Positions 33,068 to 38,141 of a stretch of DNA of 38,141 bases are shown here, piece after piece. How positions within the stretch are numbered: position 1 is the stretch's first letter; each line of letters begins with the position of its first letter. Source of the stretch: Streptomyces tardus (GTDB taxonomy: Bacteria; Actinomycetota; Actinomycetes; Streptomycetales; Streptomycetaceae); the NCBI RefSeq assembly GCF_018101125.2, contig NZ_JAELVF020000001.1:4687705-4725845 (forward strand), read 5' to 3'. The notes beneath the pieces were generated by a model. The model saw only the letters and a list, made by a program, of their open reading frames with translations. It made no database searches and was not told the origin of the DNA. The translations under genes were made by a program, and so were the position numbers.

Positions 33068-33850
33068 ATGACCCAAGCAGCAGTGTGCCGGCGGCTGATC
33101 GGCCGCACCGCCGTGGTGACCGGCGCCGGCAGCGGAATCGGGCTGGCCACCGCGCGCAGACTGGCCGACGAGGGCGCCCACGTCGTCTGCGCCGACGTCG
33201 ACGCCGACAGCGGACGGGCCGCGGCCGAGGAGGTCGGCGGCCTGTACGTGGAGACCGACGTCACCGACGAGGAACAGGTGGCGGAGCTCTTCGCGACCGC
33301 CCACCGCACCTACGGCTCGGTCGACGTCGCCTTCAACAACGCCGGGATCTCGCCGCCCGACGACGACTCCATCCTCACCACCGGACTGGAGGCGTGGAAG
33401 CGGGTGCAGGAGGTCAACCTGACCTCCGTCTACCTCTGCTGCCGCCACTCCATCCCGTACATGCGCGAGCAGGGACGCGGCTCCATCATCAACACCGCCT
33501 CCTTCGTGGCCGTCATGGGCGCGGCCACCTCGCAGATCAGCTACACCGCTTCCAAGGGCGGAGTGCTGGCGATGTCCCGGGAGCTGGGCGTGCAGTTCGC
33601 CCGCGAGGGAATCCGGGTGAACGCGCTGTGCCCGGGCCCGGTCAACACCCCACTGCTCAAGGAGCTGTTCGCCAAGGATCCCGAGCGCGCCCAGCGGCGG
33701 CTGGTCCACGTACCGGTGGGCCGTTTCGCGGAGCCGACCGAGATCGCCGCCGCGGTCGCGTTCCTGGCCAGCGACGACGCCTCGTTCGTCAACGCCGCCG
33801 AGTTCCTGGTGGACGGCGGGATCGCCGGCGCGTACGTGACGCCGCTGTAG
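33068..33850 (+). CDS. Short-chain dehydrogenase/reductase
   Basis: 260 residues, a classical SDR: TGAGSGIG (about 18-25) binds the cofactor, with Asp near 43 favouring NAD(H). NNAG (90-93), Asn118, Ser145, Tyr159-x3-Lys163 form the active site, and PGPVNTP follows. It is complete and would interconvert an alcohol and a carbonyl. In this operon it could act on an alcohol form of a gamma-glutamylamine, for example converting gamma-glutamylethanolamide before the aldehyde dehydrogenase. That order is inferred. ATG at 33068 follows GAAAGGCAGGA. A 158-bp gap with a C8 run separates it from the aldehyde dehydrogenase, so it may have its own promoter. Confidence 0.93.
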   Translation: MTQAAVCRRLIGRTAVVTGAGSGIGLATARRLADEGAHVVCADVDADSGRAAAEEVGGLYVETDVTDEEQVAELFATAHRTYGSVDVAFNNAGISPPDDDSILTTGLEAWKRVQEVNLTSVYLCCRHSIPYMREQGRGSIINTASFVAVMGAATSQISYTASKGGVLAMSRELGVQFAREGIRVNALCPGPVNTPLLKELFAKDPERAQRRLVHVPVGRFAEPTEIAAAVAFLASDDASFVNAAEFLVDGGIAGAYVTPL

Positions 33851-34048
33851 CCGGTCCCGGCTCCGGGTTCGGCTCGGTGCGGGTGGTGGAGAGCCGCCCG
33901 GGACGGTCGGCTCCCGGCCGCCCCGGGCCGCCCTCGGGCTGCCGCGTCGGGGCGCGCCGGGCTGCGGTGGTGTGTTCCCCTGGGCTGCGGCGGTGTGCGC
34001 GCCGATCGACTGCCGCGGGGTGCGCCCTTCACCGGCCGCCCCGACCGG

Positions 34049-35263
34049 TCACAGGTACGTACGGCCCTCGCCGCGGTACGTCGGTACGACCGAGGTGATC
34101 CGGTCGCCCTCGAGCAGGTGCACTTCGGCGAACCGCTCGGCCAACTCGCCCGCCTTGGCGTGCCGGAACCACACCTTGTCGCCGATCAGCAGATCGTCCG
34201 CCGCGGAGCCGAGCAGCGGTGTCTGCACCTCGCCGGGCCCCTCCAGCGGGTCGTACCGCAGGCCCTCGGGGAGGTACGGCGTCGGCAGGCGGTCCGGTCC
34301 GGCAGCGCCGGACGCGGGGTAGCCGCCGCCGAGCACCGTCACCACACCGACGCCGGGCCGGCGCACCACGGGCTGCGCGAAGAGCGCGGCCGGCCGCCCG
34401 GAGAAGCCGGTGTAGTGGTCGAAGAGCCTGGGCATCAACAGCCCGGAGCCGGCGGCAACTTCGGTCACCGACTCCTCGCCGACGGTGTGCTGGACGCTGC
34501 CGGTGCCGCCGCCGTTGACGAACTCCAGGTCCGGCGCCACCGCGCGCATCGCCCGTACCGCCGCGGCCCGCCGTTCGGCCAGCTCCCGCCGCGCGGCTCG
34601 CTGCATCAGCCGTACCGAGAGCGAGTGCAGGGGCCGGCCGGGCACATCGTCCCCGACACCCGCGATGTGCCCCTCGTAGGCCATCAGACCGACGAGTTTG
34701 AAACCGGGCCGGCGCGTCACGGATCGTGCCAGCTCGGCCAGCGCGCCGGGGGAGTGCAGCGGGGAGCGGCGCGCCCCGAACCGGACCCGGCCGCCGAACA
34801 GCCGGTAGGAGGTGTCCAGTTCCAGACAGACCCTGATCTCCTCCCGGCCCCCGTCCCGGGCCTGGTCGATCACCGCGAGCTGGGCGGGGTCGTCCACCAT
34901 CACCGTGACGGCGGCGGCGAGCTTGGGGTCGGCGGCGAGCTCGGCGTAGCCGGCGCGGTCCACCGAGGGGTAGGCGAGGAGCACGTCGGAGATCCCGGAC
35001 CTCGCCAGCCACAGGGATTCGGCCAGAGTGAAGCTCATGACGCCGGCGAAGCCCGGGCGCTCCAGCACCCGCTCCAACAGGGCCCGGCAGCGTACGGACT
35101 TGGAGGCGACGCGTACCGGTTTACCGCCGGCCCGGCGGACCAGATCAGCCGCGTTCGCGTCGAACGCGTCCAGGTCCACCAGCGCCAGCGGGGCGTCGAG
35201 GTGGGCGGTGGCGCGGTCGTATCGGGCCCGGTCGGCTGAGGGGTGCGAGGCGGAGGCGAACAC
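34049..35263 (-). CDS. Alanine racemase-fold PLP enzyme (amino acid deaminase/aldolase type)
   Basis: 404 residues. The N-terminal PLP barrel starts DAPLALVDLDAFDANAADLVRRA, with the PLP lysine at Lys55 in VRVASKSVRCR. LAYPSVDRAGY, FKLVGLMAYEGHIAG and EFVNGGGTGS (phosphate-binding glycine motif) follow. A C-terminal beta domain contains DHYTGF and GDKVWFRHAKAGELAERFAEVHLLEG. The pattern fits the family annotated as D-threonine aldolase or D-serine/amino acid dehydratase rather than alanine racemase, which lacks this HAKAGEL metal-site segment. The substrate is unknown. The start is GTG at 35263. It is convergent with the SDR gene; the 198 bp between holds two 16-bp direct repeats (33959-33974, 33982-33997) and no clear terminator. 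Confidence 0.85.
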   Translation of the reverse strand: MFASASHPSADRARYDRATAHLDAPLALVDLDAFDANAADLVRRAGGKPVRVASKSVRCRALLERVLERPGFAGVMSFTLAESLWLARSGISDVLLAYPSVDRAGYAELAADPKLAAAVTVMVDDPAQLAVIDQARDGGREEIRVCLELDTSYRLFGGRVRFGARRSPLHSPGALAELARSVTRRPGFKLVGLMAYEGHIAGVGDDVPGRPLHSLSVRLMQRAARRELAERRAAAVRAMRAVAPDLEFVNGGGTGSVQHTVGEESVTEVAAGSGLLMPRLFDHYTGFSGRPAALFAQPVVRRPGVGVVTVLGGGYPASGAAGPDRLPTPYLPEGLRYDPLEGPGEVQTPLLGSAADDLLIGDKVWFRHAKAGELAERFAEVHLLEGDRITSVVPTYRGEGRTYL

Positions 35264-35315
35264 GCACGCAGCTTGCCAGAGGGCGGCGCTTCAGGACAGT
35301 CCTGGTACGAGCGGG

Positions 35316-35346
35316 TTGTCGGGCCACTGCGCACTCCACGTAAAGT
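35316..35346 (+). promoter_or_regulatory. Weak promoter candidate for the proline-rich protein operon
   Basis: TTGTCG (35316-35321) and TAAAGT (35341-35346) are 19 bp apart, with the gene start 111 bp beyond. The first hexamer plus GGC resembles the PafBC element, but no TANNNT lies at N8, so only a standard promoter is considered. Confidence 0.35.
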
Positions 35347-35457
35347 GACGCGCACGCCTTCCACCGGCATGCCGGTCGCTGAAGCGGTGTTGTCCACACG
35401 AGCCAGGCCCCGCTCCCCAACCGGGCGGTGCCTCCAGGGAAGTGCGAGGGGGAGCGG

Positions 35458-36999
35458 GTGAGCACTGAGGCCGACTCAGCACGTCCGCCGATGCCGCCGC
35501 TGAATCCGCCGCGGCCCGGTGCGCCGCCGAGCCCGACGACGCCGAGCCCTCCGCCGCCGCGCACGTCGGCCGACCGCGGCGCCGGGTCCGTCGCCGAGTC
35601 CGCGTCCGCCGGTACGGGGGCGGCGAGCGGGACGCGCAGCGCTCCGCCCGCCCGTCGGCCGGCGGTTCCTCGGTCCGCGGCAGGCCCGGCCGCCGCTGCC
35701 GACTCCCCGCCCGCGGTGTCTCCCGCCTCTCCGTCCGGTGGCCGCGCCGAACCGTCCGAGCTCCCGATCGGCGTCCCGCCCGTACCGCCCAAGTCCCCGC
35801 CGGCCGGGCCGACTTCGCCCAGCGGCGCGCCCGCGGCGCCGAGCGGTCTGCCTACGGCCGCCGTACGGCCCTCCGCCGCACCCGAGGCGCCCGTGTCCCC
35901 GTCCCGGACGGCCGGGCCCCGCTCGGGGTTGTCCAAGTCGCCGTCCGCGGCGGCCGGTTCACCGCCCGATGTGCCCAAGCCCCGGTCTGCCGCCCGGAAA
36001 CCTCCGCCGGTGCCGTCCAACTCCCCTCCCGTGGCGGCCGGTTCGCCCGCCGCAGCAGGCGGGCAGCCCAAGTCGGCCCGTCCTGCGGCTCGTTCAACCA
36101 CCGCTCCGTCCGTCCCGGTGCCGCCGCGGCCGGCCGCGGCGCCGCTGGGGGAGCCCGCGTACCACCCCGACGGCCCGGTGGCGCCGCCCGCCCCGCCGCG
36201 CACCGATCCGCTCGCGACCTCGGGCATGCGCCCGCCCTGGTACCGCCGGCTGCCCGCCGGCCGGCCCCGGTTGGCCGCCGCGGCGCTCTGCATGGTGCTG
36301 GGGGCCGGGCTGCTGGGCGGGGCCGCGGCGGGTACCTGGATGACCGGCTCCGAGGACTCCGGGCCGACCGGATTCCGTGCCGCCGGAAACCTGTGGCGGG
36401 AGAGCCCCGTCGACGAGCTGTTCCCGCGCAACCTCCCCGGCGACGGAGCGGGCCCCGGCGGCGCCGACCGGCGCTGGATCCGGCTGGCGGTCGCCCCGGA
36501 CAGCACCTGCGAGGGCGCCTTCGACGAGCTGCTGAGCAAGGTGCTCTCCCCTGTCGGCTGCCGACGTCTGGTGCGCGCCACCTACCTCGACGAGACCTCC
36601 AGCACCGTCACCACCGTGGGCATGGTCTTCACCAGAGCGGGGGCGGGCGGCATGGACAAGCTCCGCAACCGCTTCGCCACCGAGAACCTCACCCAGCGCA
36701 CCGACCTGATGCCGCGCACCCACCCCGTGCGCGGCACCCTCGCCGCCGACTTCGGCGACGCCCAGCGCGCCAGCTGGACCATCCGAGTCCTGACCGACGC
36801 GCCCGTCGTGGTGTTCGCCGTCAGCGGCTTCGCCGACGGCCGTGCGGTCAGCGATCCGCAGCCGGCCGGCGACGCCACCCGCAAGGGCCAGAAGACCGCA
36901 CCCGCGCAGGCCGGTCTGGGCCACGACGCGCAGGGCATCGCCGACCGTGTGGAGCGGGGCGTACGCAGGACCGTCGCGGACACCGTGGAGGACGAATGA
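35458..36999 (+). CDS. Proline-rich single-pass membrane protein coupled to a mycosin-like protease
   Basis: 513 residues from GTG at 35458 (GGGGGAGCG upstream). About residues 1-265 are a disordered Pro/Ala/Ser/Arg cytoplasmic region with repeated P-K-S/P-A runs. One membrane helix follows (about 272-296, LAAAALCMVLGAGLLGG). The outer domain (about 300-480; RWIRLAVAPDSTCEGAFDELLSKVLSPVGCRRLVRATYLDETSSTVTTVGMVF) is folded, with two cysteines that could pair. I do not recognise a characterised domain. Its stop overlaps the protease start by 3 bp (ATGA), so the two are translated together. An accessory or partner of the protease, or of type VII-like secretion, is inference. Confidence 0.75.
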   Translation: MSTEADSARPPMPPLNPPRPGAPPSPTTPSPPPPRTSADRGAGSVAESASAGTGAASGTRSAPPARRPAVPRSAAGPAAAADSPPAVSPASPSGGRAEPSELPIGVPPVPPKSPPAGPTSPSGAPAAPSGLPTAAVRPSAAPEAPVSPSRTAGPRSGLSKSPSAAAGSPPDVPKPRSAARKPPPVPSNSPPVAAGSPAAAGGQPKSARPAARSTTAPSVPVPPRPAAAPLGEPAYHPDGPVAPPAPPRTDPLATSGMRPPWYRRLPAGRPRLAAAALCMVLGAGLLGGAAAGTWMTGSEDSGPTGFRAAGNLWRESPVDELFPRNLPGDGAGPGGADRRWIRLAVAPDSTCEGAFDELLSKVLSPVGCRRLVRATYLDETSSTVTTVGMVFTRAGAGGMDKLRNRFATENLTQRTDLMPRTHPVRGTLAADFGDAQRASWTIRVLTDAPVVVFAVSGFADGRAVSDPQPAGDATRKGQKTAPAQAGLGHDAQGIADRVERGVRRTVADTVEDE

Positions 37000-38141
37000 C
37001 CGCCCGTCGGGCCACCGTGGCGACGCTGGTCGCCGCGCTGCTGCTGGTGCTGCCGATGCCCGCGGCGCAGGCGGACAACATCCGCGACCGCCAGTGGGCA
37101 CTGGAGGTGGTCGGGGCTCAGGAGGCGTGGAAGACCACCAAGGGCGAGGGCGTGACCGTAGCGGTGCTGGACACCGGTGTGGACGCCGACCACCCGGACC
37201 TGCGCGGCGCGGTGCTCGGCGGCAAGGACGTCGTCGGCTTCGGCGCCGCCCGCGGGGACGCCGCCTGGGCCAAGCACGGCACCGCGATGGCCGGCATCAT
37301 CGCCGGCCGCGGACACGGCCCGGGCCGCGGCAACGGCGTGCTCGGCGTCGCCCCGGAGGCGGACGTCCTCCCGGTCCGCGTACTGCTCGAACAGGACGAT
37401 CCGCAGCGCAAGAAGGCCCGCTCCACCAGGGCGGGCGCGCTCGCCGAGGGCATCCGCTGGGCCACCGACCAGGGCGCCGACGTCATCAACCTCTCCCTGG
37501 GTGACGACAGCGCCTCGGCCGAGCCCGATCCCAAGGAGGACGCGGCGGTCCGCTACGCCCTGAGCAAGGGCGTGGTCGTGGTGGCCTCCGCCGGCAACGG
37601 CGGCGAGAAGGGAGACCCGGTCTCCTACCCGGCCGCCTACCCCGGAGTCATCGCGGTGACCGCCGTGGACCGGTACGGGGTCAGGGCCGCCTTCTCCACC
37701 CGCCGCTGGTACGCGACCGTCAGCGCGCCGGGCAAGAGCGTGGTGATGGCCGACCCGGACACCCGCTACTACCAGGGCTGGGGCACCAGCGTGGCCGCCG
37801 CGATGGTCTCCGGCACCGCGGCCCTCGTCCGCGCGGCGCACCCCGACCTCAGCCCCGCCCAGGTCCGCACACTCCTCGCGGACACGGCCGGCAAGACCCC
37901 CGCCGGTGGCCGCAGCGATGCGCTCGGCACCGGCGTGGTGGACGCAGCCGCGGCCCTCGAGGTGGGCGCCACGGTCGAGGCGGGCGCCCAGCGCCCGGTC
38001 GCCGAGCCGTACGCCGAGAAGCACTTCGGCAGCGGCCCGGAGCGCACCGAGACCTCGACCGCCTGGCTCGCGCCGACGGCCGCCGCACTCGGCGCCCTCT
38101 TCGTCGCTCTGGCGGTCTTCCTCTACCGCGGTACGGGCGGG
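36996..38141 (+). CDS. Mycosin-like membrane-anchored subtilisin (S8) protease, 3' end outside window
   Basis: 382 codons are open to the right edge. A signal peptide (to about Ala26) precedes the catalytic domain: Asp59 (VAVLDTGVD), His94 (KHGTAMAGIIAG), oxyanion Asn201 (SAGNGG) and Ser265 (GWGTSVAAAMVSG). A C-terminal membrane helix (about 354-376, LAPTAAALGALFVALAVFLYR) anchors it, as in mycosins of type VII secretion. The proline normally four residues after the catalytic Ser (GTSxAxP) is Ala269, unusual for subtilases at large. No other ESX component (EccC, EsxA/B) is visible. Start ATG overlaps the upstream stop. Confidence 0.9.
   Translation, partial: MTARRATVATLVAALLLVLPMPAAQADNIRDRQWALEVVGAQEAWKTTKGEGVTVAVLDTGVDADHPDLRGAVLGGKDVVGFGAARGDAAWAKHGTAMAGIIAGRGHGPGRGNGVLGVAPEADVLPVRVLLEQDDPQRKKARSTRAGALAEGIRWATDQGADVINLSLGDDSASAEPDPKEDAAVRYALSKGVVVVASAGNGGEKGDPVSYPAAYPGVIAVTAVDRYGVRAAFSTRRWYATVSAPGKSVVMADPDTRYYQGWGTSVAAAMVSGTAALVRAAHPDLSPAQVRTLLADTAGKTPAGGRSDALGTGVVDAAAALEVGATVEAGAQRPVAEPYAEKHFGSGPERTETSTAWLAPTAAALGALFVALAVFLYRGTGG

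Noticed and set aside
33959..33997. Two 16-bp direct repeats as a mobile-element target duplication
   Set aside because: They are only 7 bp apart with no transposase or inverted ends; simple local duplication in GC-rich DNA is enough.
35281..35340. Possible tRNA-like folding near CAGGACAGTCCTG
   Set aside because: Only a short hairpin is present; no acceptor, anticodon and T arms can be assembled.
35316..35346. A fourth PafBC-type promoter (TTGTCGGGC)
   Set aside because: The upstream element matches in part, but the only -10-like hexamer is 16 nt away instead of 8.
35145..36581. Gly/Ala-rich minus-strand open frame opposite the proline-rich gene
   Set aside because: The Pro codons of the plus strand read as Gly/Ala on the other strand. 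There is no start signal or domain, while the plus-strand gene has a ribosome site, membrane helix and coupled downstream gene.

Overview
High GC content, heavy use of GTG starts and gene order point to a Streptomyces-type actinomycete. The core is a complete Pup-proteasome locus, and the gene order resembles what I recall of S. coelicolor around SCO1611-SCO1653. This is recall, not a search.

Region 1 (1-4717): a RecB-family Fe-S nuclease running off the left edge (-), a site-2 protease with CBS-like tail (+), an 18-bp tandem repeat, tRNA m1A58 methyltransferase trmI (+), a small exported protein (+) and a ferredoxin (-).

Region 2 (4718-18732): proteasomal ATPase mpa/arc, deamidase/depupylase dop, pup, a 448-bp non-coding gap, 20S subunits prcB and prcA, a LacI regulator with a divergent MFS transporter, Pup ligase pafA, two FKBP prolyl isomerases, and the WYL regulators pafB-pafC with a small membrane protein. 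PafA attaches Pup to lysines, Dop deamidates Pup and removes it, Mpa unfolds pupylated proteins into PrcBA, and PafBC is the known DNA-damage activator encoded with this system.

Region 3 (18733-26450): tatA-tatC, the Ski2-like helicase helY, a secreted phosphoinositide-type phospholipase C, a siderophore-interacting reductase under an iron box, and a 5'-3' exonuclease.

Region 4 (26451-33850): a BCCT transporter, then an amine-catabolism group: a class I amidotransferase-type gamma-glutamyl hydrolase, a FadR-type regulator, a GlnA4-like gamma-glutamylamine synthetase, an aldehyde dehydrogenase and a short-chain dehydrogenase. The order fits the gamma-glutamylation route for ethanolamine or polyamines. 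Two copies of CAAAGGT-N10-ACCTTWG flank the regulator gene and look like its operators.

Region 5 (33851-38141): an alanine-racemase-like PLP enzyme (-), then a proline-rich membrane protein translationally coupled to a mycosin-like subtilase that runs off the right edge.

The most interesting signal is regulatory. Three promoters (RecB-like nuclease, pup, helY) match the RecA-NDp/PafBC architecture (TTGTCRGTG-N8-TANNNT) with exact spacing, in the same window as pafBC. This suggests a local DNA-damage circuit joining Pup supply to DNA repair genes.
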